Source of the DNA: Brachionus plicatilis
Lineage: Eukaryota; Rotifera; Eurotatoria; Ploima; Brachionidae
Direction of reading: 5' to 3'
DNA: 64,000 bases
NCBI GenBank assembly: GCA_010279815.1
Contig: QEOQ01000508.1
Location: 1,263,129 to 1,327,128 of the forward strand
Below, piece by piece: positions 45,770 to 60,700 of this stretch. Made by a program: the position numbers and the translations under genes. Within the stretch, counting starts at the first letter, position 1, and every line of letters begins with the position of its first letter. The notes under the pieces are model-generated. The model had not been told where the DNA came from, ran no database searches, and saw only the letters and a list, made by a program, of their open reading frames with translations.

Positions 45770-48700
45770 CTAAAGGGACGATTCTATCTTGGATTTGTTT
45801 GTAAGTGAATTTAACAAAATGCAATTTGTCTGTTTGAAATTACAATTTGGTGAAGTAGAGGACGTGGATGCACTAGAGGAGGATGAATCATAATAGCCAC
45901 TTGAAATGTTTTCATCTTTACATGTCAGATTAGTAGCTTGCTGCAATTTGAGTAGCATTGAGACCTAATTAAACGTAAATTAGAGAAAAATTATTTAAAA
46001 AATTTTAAAGTACCAAATGAGTTCCGGTTTCTGAATGACTCGGAAAATCTGTACAGCTTAAATCAGAATCATTTGATGATGCTGATGCTCTATACCCTTT
46101 AGTTACGTATTTTTCATCTATTTTAATTCGCTGTAAACGTTGACTAATACTAATTGAATTTGAATTTTTCGACCAAACATAGTTTTTAATAATCCACTCA
46201 ACCGGATCGGCTTGTTTTGGAGCATTGTTTTCAATCTTAAACTTGAATAGGTCATTTAAATAAGGAATTATGCTGTAGTTCCATTGCTCAATGAACCATT
46301 TTTCCGAGGTCTCTGTTCCAAATGGCAAATTCATAAAATTAATTGGCACTTGAGTATAATTAAATTTTTTTTCAATTTTTTTAAAATAATAAAATTACTC
46401 AAAATAAAATTTTTTAAGCCTAATTTGGAAATAAATTCATTTATAAGTCGGTAAACTTCGCATATAAACCAGACTACTTTTTCCATAATTGCACATGACT
46501 GTTTTGCTTTGTTATTATCTACTTGATAATTGACTAAATTTCGATTGAGGTAGTATTGCAGAAATTCTTCATAGTCAATATTTAGATTTACCCATCTTTA
46601 AAAGATAATCAGCTCATCATTTTGTTTAAGCTTTTTAAAAAAGTAAAATACTTGAAATGGTTGTAAAAATCCAGCGGTATTTGAAAATTTTTTGAATTGA
46701 ATAAGTTAGCTTCATTACATGTAATCACAAAATAAGCTCTTAAAATAATTAAGTTTAAGTTTATTTGAATAATTTAAATTAGAAAAGAAAATTTAAGCTC
46801 TGAAAATTTAAATTAATTGACTAGAAAAAAAATTTTGAAATCTGATTTTTACTTTGATCTAGCATAAATAAAAGTAAACAGTAATGCTTGAAATAAACAT
46901 ATTTTGGTTATCTTTTTATTTTAAAGATTAAAAGTCGGTTTAATTTCAAAACAAAAAATCCGTCATAAATAATGATGAAATATTTTATCCAGAGATTCTT
47001 TAAACAGTTTATATTTTAACTTCTAAAATACATCTTAAAATTTATTTAAGTTAGGGAATTTTTTAGATTCGATATGATTTAAATATTTTACCAAAAATAG
47101 AGAAAGAATAGATAGGATATTTTCAATGAATTGAAGAAAAATACGAAAAAAAATTTAATACCAAAATACATCTATGTGATAAAATTTGTATTTTTATTAT
47201 TTTATTGGTTTCAAACAATATTTATTATAACCAGAAGAATAACAGACATACCAAATTAAAAAATAAAGTATACAAATGATATTCAATTATTATAACAAAA
47301 TGAAACAGAGAAAAAGAAAAAATATTAATCTAATCTTATTTCAATTTTTTTGCAGCAACCGATCAGTAATTATTCAAAACTCAAATTTATTTTTTGTTTT
47401 GTAGTTAAAAGCATCGTTCATGTGGCGTTGTAACAATATCTTTAGGAATTATTTATAAATTAAAATTTATAAAAGCTAAAATTTCAATAATTGACTTTAA
47501 GAAAATTGACGCCGCTAAATTTTTTTAAAAAGAATTTATTTTTCATAAAAGTCGATTCTGTAAAATTCAAGATTCTGAATTATTAAAAATAAATAAAAAA
47601 AAAATGCAAAAAATTTTTATACAAAAATTAATTTTGTAAATTGTATCAGCTTATAAATTCAACCTAATTTTGAACTGAGCAAAAAATTCTTAAACCCATA
47701 AACATTTATTTTTAGTATAAAAATTGCATCCACAGTATTTTCAGTCGCATAATTATAGGTGATTATTTATTTATTTAAAAATTAAAAATAACCAACTTTC
47801 GTTGGATACCGTCTTGGAAATTGAGCGCTCTCCTTTAGGCAAATTAAAAGAAAAAGAAAAATAAAGAAAAATTTTTTTATGAAAAGATAATTTTTTCTGC
47901 ATGAGAAAAAAAGTAGTAAAAAAAAATTTTGTAAATTAATTTGTATAAAAGAAATAAAAATTAGTCTAGTTACAAAAAAGAAAGCAGTAAAAAATAAAGC
48001 CAGTTGCAAAAGATTTTGTTTCTTTCTAGAAATATAAAAACAATTTAAGAAGGTGATTAATTGATTTTTTAAACTCACTCAACTGGAACAGTTTACATAA
48101 TTTTGCATAAATTGAATATTGGAACGGAGACAGAATAAGCTAAACACTTTTAGAAAAATGTTTATAAGTTTTCTTCTTTTTTACTTAAATTCTATGTATC
48201 TTAATCTTATTAAAATTTTTTTTATAATTTAAAATGATATTTTTTTCAAAAATTTTTAGATGTTCAATTTTGGATAATAATTGCAAAAAAGTTAAATGAA
48301 TTAAATTTATCGGGTTTATCGAAAAGATTTATCAAAAATTTTGCTCTTTCAGGCAATTGATGACTCTAAAAAATATTTAAAAAATTTAAACTTTCTTGTC
48401 TTTCTGGGTTTTTAAAAATTATTAATTATTTCAAAAATTAAAATGAACAACTTACTTATATTTGGTTTTTATATGGCAAACGTAATTTAAAAAATAAGCC
48501 GAGTCAAAATCATTTGTATTAAACAAAATATGAAAATTATCTATCAGTATTATTAGAGAACGATTTAGTTGTTCCAGAAAGCCAAGTTTTTCATCTATTT
48601 TTGACATCAGTGTATTCATTGAGTTTGTTGGAGACGACTTGCCACACGCATAACCGGTTAACTCGTCAATATTTAAATAAAAAATTTCAAAATTTTTTTC

Positions 48701-51700
48701 GGAATTTTTACAAACAAATTGAGATAATTTGTACATAAGATAAGTTTTTCCAAATTTAAACAATCCACTAATGGCTAGTAATCTATGCTTTTCAAGCATG
48801 CTAACGTAGTCCTCGAGCAAATATTTAGGAATCAAAGTTTCGTACGAAAGAGTATCAACATGATTTGAATCGTCCTTAAGAAATATCTTAATGATACAAT
48901 TGTTTCCGATTAGATAACCAAAAGGAAGCAAATCAGGATATTTTGGATCATTGATTCTGCGAACCATGTCTCCTATTTGATACCTGTCTATTGAGTATTG
49001 ATTCAAACCAATCGATTTGTTTTGATCAAGTTTGCTAATATAGCGTTTGAACACATAAGACACTATTCCGTCCATTAAAGGCCACTTTAGCTTGCTATCA
49101 ATATTTATGGTGCACAATCGGTAACTGTTTATCGATATGTTATCAGTATTTGGACTAAACTGCAATTGATATGAACAATCTATTGTCACTAAGGCTTTTC
49201 TTAGCAGCATTTCATTTTCATCATTGAGTAAAAAATCTTTAAAATTTTCAAATATTTTAATTTTTTTGTAATTTTTTTAACACATACTGTATGAGTAATA
49301 ATAGTTGGTCATATTTCTATTAACTGATTGAAGCATTTCTACAATCTTGTCAGATAATTCGGCATCTGGTGTATTTTCAGAATTCTTTATTAATTCATTT
49401 GCTTTTGAAACGTCAACTCGATCACATTTTGTTTCTTGGATATATTTTTTTAGTAAACTATTCTCTGATTTTAGTTCAATCATTTCATTCTTAAAATTTT
49501 GAATATTAATTATTTTATTTTAAAATTAGACTCTACATTCAGCTTCAGTGATGTTCCGCTTTTGTTATTTACGGCAATTTACGTATAATATTTTAAATTT
49601 GACGTAAATTTAAAAAAATAAAAAATTATAAATTTACCAGATTTTACGCTACTTGTTGTTTAAAACCAATATGTCCAAAAAATTTGGTCTCTTTTGAGTA
49701 TGCTAATTTAAAATTAAAATTTAATGAATTCTTTGTTCCAAGATTCACAATGCTTAATTTTGATTTATTCTATGAATAAGACTTGTAATTTTCAAAAAAA
49801 TCTATATTTTCGTAATAAACATAATTTGTAAAATTTCTAAACTACAAAAGAAACAAAAGAGGTGCCAATGCATTAAATTTTTTTGGAATTTTTTTTACTA
49901 TTATTTAATACTATTAAAAAATTTTCAATTTTAAATCAAATCTGGTAAATTTTTGGTTTTTTTCTTTTGTAAATTTTCCAAAATTTACAATATTTTACAT
50001 GAACAAAAATTTTACATAAAAACAATAAACGGAACATTACTTTAGATTTAAAAAGTTATAAATTTTTTGTAAATTTAATTCAAAAAATTTATAGAAATAA
50101 AAAATTATTTTTAAATATTTACTTAGAATTAGAAAATAGTAAAAATAAATATTGTTTAATGAGGACTGGTCGCAAACTAAAGCGCAAGTTATGGACATTA
50201 AGATTTATATTAAAGGTTACAATTTAAAAAGATTCTGCAGACCCTAATAGCAATTAAAAAATCAATTCGATATGGTCTCTTATATAAATCTCAAGTTAGA
50301 TTTAATAATAATAATAATAATAATGTTAAACGCATTCAGATCAGCCTATCTCGATTTTTATCTCGGAGTTTAATAATTTTATCTAAATTTATTATCATTT
50401 TTATTTGGGTCATTAGCAGAAAAGTTTCTTTTGGTAATTTGTGTCACTTTTAAAAATAAACGATCTGAATGCATTTAACAAATGAGACCTAAGTAGCGAT
50501 AAGTTTAGGTGAACAAATTGAACTCCGACAAATGTATATTAAAGAATTAGAATTCTCATTTTAATAAAGTCAGTAAATATTCCAAACGAACTAATCGATT
50601 TCAAAAGAAAAATAGATATAGCAGTAAAAAATTTTTTAGAATCCTGAAAAATCCATTTTTTCTTATAAAAAATTAAATTTATTTTTTTTTATAAATTTTC
50701 ATAGACATTTTTGAAAAATTTATTTTGTGGTCTTAAAAACATAGATTTTAAAAATCAAAAATTTTTAAAAATATGAAACTTAAGAATTTTAACTAATTTT
50801 TGTTTGTATTTTAAAAACTCTGCTACAAAATTTTAATTTTTTTAATTGTTTTTAGGCAGAATATTAGCGAACTTCGTCTTACTGCTAAGTCTCTTTGGAA
50901 CTGACTTTGCATTAGTTGAGTAGTTGATTTATTAATTTTAATATTTTCTCTGAAGAAAAAATAAAAATTCATTTACCTTCATTTTGTCCATGCATTCTCT
51001 TAACTGGTCGATTTGATGAATAGAAGACAGCGCCTCAAGTCGAATATCTGTCAATTTATTCTCAGCATTGGTCAATTTTTTTTTTAAATCAGTAACCATT
51101 GATTCATTTAATTTACAATTGCTTTAGATAAAAAAAAGATAAATTTTAAAAATTGTATTATAATAATTTACCATTTATTTATAAACTTTTGTGAACTATT
51201 TGGAGAGCAAGGCGTTGAGCCTTGGACTTTAAGATTTTGTCTTTGTCTTGAATTCATTTGATCCATTATTTGGTTAGAGCTAATTGATGTGGTCAACAAT
51301 GACGAGACTGATTTGTGATTTTTTAACTTGGAAGGAATTTTACCCTCGCGAATTTTGCTCATATTGTTATCTATAGTTATCAAATTACTAGTTTTATTAA
51401 CTTGATGATTAATATTCAGTTCTTTTTGTTTCAAATTTTTGAAAGCTAGCTCTGATTCGGACCTATATGATCTTTTGGTCATTATTAAGTTTTTTGAATG
51501 CTTTGACACAAATTCATTTTTTTTGAAATTTTCATCGTCATCAAACTCTGATTCTGAGTCATTAAGGCAATCGTGCGAGCTCCTCGGCAACGAAAGCTTG
51601 TTTTTAAGAGTTGTTTCATTTTCATCGTCGGTATTTGGCTTTTCATTAGCAGCCTCATTCTCATTGCAATTAATGGACAAAGTTGATATAGTATTTTTGC

Positions 51701-54700
51701 TTATTTGGTTCAGCTGAGATTGACTTTTCATTTTTTTCTTGTCTATTTTACTAAAAGCTTTTCTAAAAGACTGAGCAATCCACGAGTTGGCTGACTTTCG
51801 CAATGGAGTCACCGAACTTCCACAGTTGGTCTCGAATTGAAATTTGTTCAATGATTTTGATGTCGAATGCTTCATATCCGAATATCGACGCGGATCTTGT
51901 GAATTTTGCATGCTATTTAGCTGCGGATTTTTCTCAATCATCTGGAAGCTCTGTACACTCTCCGAAGTGCTCAATCTTTGGATCGATTTTCTCTGATTGT
52001 GGTTTAAATTCGATTGAAATGTAGATATTTTCTTATCCACTAAATCTTAAAAACAAATAGATACTTTTCATTTTTGAACCAAGTTTGAAGTTATTGGCTC
52101 AATTTTGTTCGGCAGGTTTTTAACTATAGTTAAATTTAAATCAATTGTTTGTTTTTTAATCGTTTATTAATTATTAACTATCAGACAATAACAAATTTAT
52201 TTGGTTTGTTCAAAATCAGAATAAAATTGCCTAACTTCAACTTAAAATATTGTAGAAGTTTGTTAAAGAAAAAAATAAGCCCACATTAATCCTAAAAATA
52301 TTTTTTTCAAAATATTTGTTTATTGAAAAAAAAAATCTAAAGGACAAGTGCTTGTTTATTAAAATCTGAAACAAAAATAAATTTTATTTGTGTAAAAATT
52401 TTAATTTGACATTAATCTAATTTTTAATAAAAATGACACATTTTTTGATAAATTAATTCAAATTTAAAGTTAATTTAAACAAAAAAATGACAACGTTGCT
52501 TTGATAGCTAGTAGGCACTACCATTTGGCAAATAACACTTCAAAAGTAAACATAGATTTAAATTCGAAATTGCGCAACACCTAAAAACTTGATTTGTATT
52601 TTCAAGGCTTTAAAAAATCAGAGCTAATAAATTCCGATTAGTTTAAACTTAAACTTTTATGACTTGTTCAAAATAAAATCTATCATAGCAGTATAATTAC
52701 CTTGATTTGATGGCTTTTTGCTCAATATTTCACTAGTTGTGCTGAATCGTTTGCTTGAATCGTTGGCATGCGTGTTGCTCGGAATGTCTTCTTTGGTCAG
52801 ATACACACTTTTTGGTTTACTGAATCTCTAAAAAATAATTAAAAAATTAAAAGATCTCAATAGTCTTTTTATTTTTAGTTAAATTAAAATATCTAGACTT
52901 GACTGGCATCTTATTTCAAATACTTGAAATGGTCTAAAAATCTTTTGTTCAATTTCGAAAGAAAAAAATGGACTAATTGTTTATATTAAAATTTTTTTTT
53001 TTATGTCGAAAATTAAAAATTGTGCCAAAACTTAATTGTAAATTTTGTTCCAATTTAAACATTTAAATTGAATAACAAAACAGCGATAGATGATTTGGAT
53101 TTAACAAATCTTCGAACTTGTTTTACAAAAAATTCGACCGCTTAGATAATCACCAAAATGCTAAATAAACATGATATTTGAGCAAACAATAGATCTATGT
53201 TGGGAGATTTTCGATTTTGAGTCTAACCTTAAACAAATCTTGAAATAGTTTAACCAAAGTTTATGTTTAATTGTCACAAAATAAATCGGACACTGACTCA
53301 TTTGGTCAATCAATTAAAATCAATTTGGAAATTAATTAATATTCTTGTTTTTATGAAATCGCCTAATCCTCAAGAGACATGTGCTCGCAAAATATTTACC
53401 TTAGTACTGGTCAATAAGTTTTGTTCATATTTAGGTTGTTTTTGAGTTTGCAAAGTGGTCGATGATGAAGATGAGGAATCGTTTAGATTATTTGAACTTG
53501 TCGAGCGGATGTTTAGCAACGAGGACTTTGCGGAGTCTGATGAATATGTCAGGGATGTGTTTAGGACAGACGGGCTTGAGGATAATGGCGATACCACTTG
53601 ATTACCTGAAAAAAATAAATAAATTTTTAGTCTAAGAGCAAAAATTTGTCGCCGTCAAAAAGTTCGACAAATTGTATTTCTTTGCTTAAACTAGAAATTT
53701 AATTCTATTATTGTAGATCTTCTGTAGAGTGTTATGTAGCGTAAGATCTGATTATTAAATTAAATTTTTTTGTCAAGACTTCAAGTCTCATTTGGCTAAA
53801 GAATACAAATTACTAATGGTTTTTATTTAGCTATTTGAATTTAAATTAGATTCAAGTGGCGCTTTGGCTCTCTATACGCAATTATTAAATTTCGTTTAGT
53901 TTAACTACCTTGAAGGATAAATATTTTACTTCAAAATTAAGCATAGCAATCAGGGCTTTATCCAAACCTCAAGGTATTTAAATTACTCGGAAAAAATGGG
54001 CTCTAACAAACACAGGAGTGGAAAAATTGAAATTTAAGAAACTTTTTTAGAGCTCGGAAAACAATAGAAAACTAGGTCCTGTAGATAAATTTTGATCATA
54101 ATTAAAATCTAGCCGGAATTCAAACATTTTAATGTCTCAATTAAATTGATAAGTGCACAAAGCTATCAAATATTTATCTAGTCAATAGATATTGATGGAT
54201 GGAGAAAAAATTCAAATTTTGATCATGCAATTTGGTGTCCAAATTTAATTCAAAAATATAAATTCTTCAATATGACAAAAATTTAATAAACTTGTTAAAT
54301 TTTCTAAATTTATTCGAAAGGAATTCTCATTTTTTTGGTTTTTCAAAACTCATGACGAAGACATAAATAGCTCTAATTTCTGTCGTGAATTACCTATTGA
54401 ATCAGTTTGCTTGCTGACCTGAGGCGTTTGAATATATAAACTCGAATTTGAATCTGATGGCAGATTAGACGCCAATTTAAAGAACTCAGACGATTTTGAC
54501 TTATCAATGCTGAATGTTTGATTTTTAAAATTTAGAACATTGAATGCATGATGGTCAGTAAGGGTCGTGCTTTTTCTCATTGTCAAGCGCTCATGATGCT
54601 TATTTTCTTCAACATTAAAACTAGGCTCATGCATGGACACAATATGAGAGCTTCGATTTCCAATTTGGGATTCTCTGGTCCATTTAGATGCTTTGATCAA

Positions 54701-57700
54701 TTCATTTAAAGAATTTTTGAACTCTTCCAAAATTTCTTCCTGGTTTTGGCAACAACTTTTGCTGCTATTTGAATCTTCCTTGTTGCGAAATGCAGTTTTT
54801 TTAAGCGCCTCGTTGTGGATCATTTCAGTTTCTGTATTTTTGGTGTCTGGTTTGAAATCATTGACAGAATGAGCTAAAATTTGTTTTTCTGTGGGCACTT
54901 TTGGGCGCATATAGTTTTTTCTAGATGGCAAACTTTCTTTTTGACGGAACTCAACTGAATGCTTTTTGACTTCCGTTTTTTCAGGACCTATACGAAAAAA
55001 TTAAAATTTTTATTTAAAAATAAAATTTCAAAAATTACAATCACTTTTGTCTAGATTTTTTGAATTAGTGTGGCAGATTGATTCATATCTTAAAATAAAA
55101 TGGAAAATTTAGTTTTTAAGTTCAGTTATTCACAATGTTATGTAAAAATTTCAAAAATTTAAGATAAATTACTCTGACATTTTTTAGCCAAAGCTCCCAC
55201 TGACTACTAAATATTACAAAGAGTGTTTTAAAAGATTCTCAAGCTTGTTATTTTCAGCACCTCCTAAGATTTTACTCAATTAAAATTAGTCCAAATAACT
55301 CCTAATGAATAACAATTTTTTGTTATTACTTCTATTCACCTTGTTTTTTAATATCTTAATATAAATTTTAAAAAATTTATTTATTTTCTCTCTAATTTAG
55401 AGCTAGATTAATATTTAGTTCATCTGTTACGCACTTATAGTGCAAAATTTTTTCATTAATTTTTGTTTACAGTATTTTAGAATTCAATGCACATAGAACA
55501 AACATTAATAAGATTGAATTTAAGATTTTAATAAGTCAAAAAACTTTGAAAAAAATAAGCCAAAACCAAGAAAAATACTAATTTGCAAATGATTTTAAAT
55601 GAACTTTTAAAATTTCGCCAACAAAATTGTGGACAAATTAAAGGTATCATTACAAAAAAGTTAAATTATTTGATCAAAATTGTACAAATTGAAACAGAAA
55701 ATAATTTTATTTTTGTTACTTCGAAAACCTTTTAAGTCAAATTGAATGAATGAAATTTTTAAGTCACATTTGAAAGAAAATCCTGATATCTTACAAATTT
55801 TGTATTTTTTAAAGTAATTTATTCAATCAAAAGCAAAACATAATTTAGATATTTGAATTGGGTTTTTCGTCTGTAATAATTAACTATGTGACCATTTACT
55901 TTGAAATCATATACTTATAGTTGCGATAAAACAAAAACTACATCTGTCTTGATTCTTAGACAACTATTGGGAATTTTGAGTGCGTTTCAAATACTCTAAG
56001 AATTTAGCAATACTGTGCCCCTAGTACTGAAGAAAATATCGATAATTAAAACATTAAAAAAAGTCAAAGAAAATTAATTTCAAAAGCTCATTTTTTATTA
56101 AAGATTGAAATTTTGCATTCGAATCAATGTTTGACTTTGATCAACAAAATTCAACATGATCTTTAATACTTGGTATCGATTAAAATTTCAAATATTGAAA
56201 TATTAAATTGTCCATTTAAGAGCTTAGCTGACTTTTGAGATCATTTTATTTTTTTAGGTTTTGGACATTGATGAATGATGCCCAACTCGAGATCATGTGA
56301 ATAGCAATTTAAAAGATGAAAAGAGCGTTTCGTGGACAATTTAAACTTTCGAATTTAAACAAGAATTATCTTTTGAGCTGATTAATTAAGATATAAAAAG
56401 ATCGTTCAATTTTGCCTACTTTTAAATCGACTAATCTTTTAAGATTAATAGGATATTAAAGTTTTGAATAATTTGTTTAAAATTTTGTTCAAAATCACAC
56501 TTTCAAGAGCAATAAATTTTTATTAAAAATTTTAAATACACATCAAATTTACTAATAACTTAATCATACCTAAATATGCTCTAATCGACTTGTATTATAA
56601 TCCCGATAGAAAATAAAGCGTAAAAAAATATTTTGATCGCAAAGATACTTAATAGTAGCTTTGGGATTAAATTTTATTTTCAATATTGGATAATATACTT
56701 GTTTTTATTGAACTATTTCAGGCCTAAATATCTGACATATTAAATTTCTTAAATGAAAAGTAAAATAATTCCTGGATTTATTTATACTCATACTGAAAAA
56801 ACTGCTTTTTTGATTAATCACATCAGATTTGATTTTTTAAATTTAATAAATAAAAAATTATATTTGTTTATTGTTTAAATTTATTTAATAAAAAGAAACC
56901 TTAAATTTTAAACAGTTATTTTTAGAGCTTCAGTTAAGTGTTACAATTGTTAGAGAGAAAATCATGTAACTTTTTACTTCATATTAGCGATAAGTATAGC
57001 GTTTAAGTTTACTTAAATTTTTCTTTTTTTTCAATTCAAAAACTCTTTTATTTAAAACTGAATTTTATTTTTTTTACAAAAATTTTTATTTCAATTACGA
57101 GACTAAAAGTTAAAATATAAATTATCATCCCAAAATACCCAGGGGTTCCCCCAAAATTATTTAATAAAAAAATGTATGTTGCAAACATAATAATTGCTCT
57201 CAGAAATTAATAATTAATATTGTTAAGATTTAAACTCATAAGAAAAAAAATTTTAACAAAATGTTCCCAAGAATTGTAAATAAATTTACCAGTATCAGTT
57301 TGAAAGTAAATTGTTGGAGTCTGACGGAGGTTATTAGACTCTAAATAAATATGTCTGATTAAAATTTATTATTTGGGCCACTTTAACTTTTTTTCACAAA
57401 AATTATTCATGAATGTTGTATTTTAATTTTGATATTAGCTAAGATAGAAAAATAAAATGTCAGCCATCTTTTTAGACAGACACAAAAACAAAAATGAATT
57501 TTTAATCAGCTTGAAATTTCGACCAAGAGTGAAGCAAAAATGGAAATTTGGTTTTTTGTGATATTGTCCATTCTCTTTAGGGTCATCTAACTAATTAAGA
57601 ACTTTCAATTTTTTAGAATACTAATAAAAGCAATAACAAAAATAACAAATAAAAAGCGACTCACAAATTTGCATTAATTGTAATTTTAAATAATTTTAAG

Positions 57701-60700
57701 CCTTTTAGTTATTTATTCAAGATATGAGCTGAAATGAAGAAACTTCAAATCACAAACCAAATATTTGACTTAAGGACGTCGTACGCAATAACCAGGTCCA
57801 TTATTCAAATTGAAAAGCCACATTTGAGCTTATTACGAAAATTAGCGACAAAAAAAATCTCAAATGAGTAAAATTAAATAAACAAATCTCAATCAAATGC
57901 AAATAAATTATCAAGCCACTTAGACTAAGGCGACTAAAAATGGAATGGCTCTTAGTTTTAACAAAAACTCGATTAAGTAGTGTTCTAATGAAGATAATTT
58001 CAGAGACAAATTGTTACTTATCCACGAGCTTAGAGAATAAATATTTGGCTATTCAAATTCTGAAAATTTAGGACGAAATCGGATATTTATTTGCTATGAG
58101 AACATCTTTCCCATTTGAATAGACTAAAAGTGTAAACTACTTCCCATTCAAATTGGTATTAAAATTTTGCACTTCATTAAAACTATTGATTTTTAATTTC
58201 AATTCTCTTGGCTAGTTTTGTTTTCCCTAATCCACATTAAGCTGTGCAAATTATTTTCACCGCATCGAATTCTATTCTCGTCAATTTTATTAATCCAGCT
58301 AATTTCTCTATTGACCATTTTATCGTTTGCTTGATTTGTAAATTTCTTTTGACTCAAACACCTTAGGCATTTTGATACATCAATCTGAACTCAAATTAGT
58401 CACTGACTTTAATGCTGCAAATACCTTTAATTAAGACCTCAGAATTGAAAAATATTTTATTTAGAACATTTCTGACCCAAGCATTGTGAGAACTTTTTTA
58501 AAGTTAATTTATAAGCTTGAAATCTTGGCTATATGTCTAAGCCCTAGAAGTTTTTTAAATATTTTTAGAGATCTTCATACGTAAAAATTAAAATATACTC
58601 TAAGCAACATCATCATAACATAAAAAAAAATTTAATATAAATCTTAAGGTAAAGATTTAAAAAATAAGATATCAATCGATACATTAGGAAAGAAAAATTA
58701 AATCTTAGTGTTGTATTCTTGCTATGTATTTCTTTTTTTTTCAAATTTGTTAAACCTTTTTATTTATTTTAATTTAAATCTAGTCTAAGAAGGAACAAGT
58801 ATTCTTTTTTCTAAAAAACAAAAACTTATTAACTTTATCTTAAAAATTTTAACTAGAATTTTACCTTTTAATTAATCTATTTTAAGATTTTTATTTTTGT
58901 ATTTTTTGTTAATTATGTGTTTAAATTCATTATTCATTTTATTCTAATTTTCACCTTTGATATCCAATTATTATTTATTTTAAATATGTCAAAGATTAAA
59001 AGAAAAGAAAAATTTTATGAAAATTCTAAAATCCGATGGGCTAAAATTTATTTAAATAAATTTTTGACTAATATTTTATCATTGCGTTGACTTTTTAAAA
59101 GAACACTTTCACTTTTATTATTCTATAAAATAAATCTTTGAAACCTTTAAAAATTTTGAAAACGACAATGTAACCAAAATGATAATATAAAAAATTTCAC
59201 AAAGAATTTTTCATTGGAGAAATTTTTACTTTGATCCTAATTTAATAATTTTAATGTTACATAACTAATTACCATATAAATAAATAGGTTATTCTGTAAT
59301 CACCATTAAAAATGTAATTAAATAGATTTTAAATTAACAATTCCTTAAGATAATTACATTTCAGTCTTTGCAAAATAAATTTAACTCTTATGTTTTTTTA
59401 AAATAAAAAGTCAGATTTTGATTAAAATTCTAAATGAGATTGATTATTTATTTCTTACATTAAGTCATGAAAAAAATTATTTTTAAACAAATATAAAACT
59501 TTTTTGTTGTAATTAAAATTTATTATAATTAAATTGCTGATTACAAATTTTTTTTTTAAAGAGTTTTTGAACCTTAGCAATTAATGGTTATAATGTTGAT
59601 AGCTAAAGTTTAGCTGTTTCTAAGTCTGAAAAATTTCGACCTAGAATTTTGAGAAATAAAGAACTAAACAAGTTGATGAAAAGCAAAACTTTACGAATAA
59701 GAAATAAAAACTTTTTGTCTAATTTAAAGCCTAGATATTTTCCTTATTTTGATGCATAAAAAGCTGTTCAATTTAATTTGTATTCTATCAAATATTTTAA
59801 TCTAATTTATCAAATTTTTGCAATCAAACCGAAACAATTTATCCGCAAAATGAGCCAATTTTTTCCTATCTAAAATTAAAAACCTCAAACGGAATAAGCT
59901 CATATTGTAAATTACCAATTAGGGAGCCTTCAAATAGTTTGCTCTTTAATCAATCTTATGTAACCTTACAAAAATGAATTTCCCGCATAAATCGCTTAGT
60001 AAGCCGAAGTTTTTTTAATTAACTTAGACAAAGTTAAAATTCACATTGATACTATCTATAAGAAAAAGCTTAATTTTATAAAACTCTTATCTTAGTTAAC
60101 ACAAGCATGATCTTGTGATCTTGCCAAAAACTATCTATTGCATTTGATCAATATTTGTTTCGAATTGATAGAAAAGTCTAGTTGTAAGATAAAAAAGGTT
60201 AGAAAAACACTTAAAATAGCTTACTGTTTATCGGTAGACTCTTGGTTCAAAACGAGACTTGTGCTCAGAGGCCTAATTGCATTTTTGTCAATGTCAATTT
60301 TATTTGGTGAGCTTATTTTAGTCTCAGTGATGTCCAATTTTGGTATATTAGAAAATTTTCTCTTAAACTCGTTTATCGACTCTTTCCATGTATCTACCGA
60401 ATGGTCTACTAGGGACTTTGAGTTGTCATCTTTTGTTTCACAGGTTTTCAAATTTTGATTCATCAAGTTTTCAGCTCTGTCATTTGCCATCTCTGTTGGA
60501 CACGTATTCTTTTCTTTGAGGACTTTGTTGAATTTAACTTTTTCTCTTAATTCATTTTTATCATTCTGATTGTGAGTTTGATTTTCTTTGAAATTAGGCA
60601 AATTTGCACACATATCATCTTTAAAATAAAATTTAATTCTTTTTAAAATTAAAATTTTATTTAACAAGTCAATTGAACTCATTTACCATGTAAACACAAT

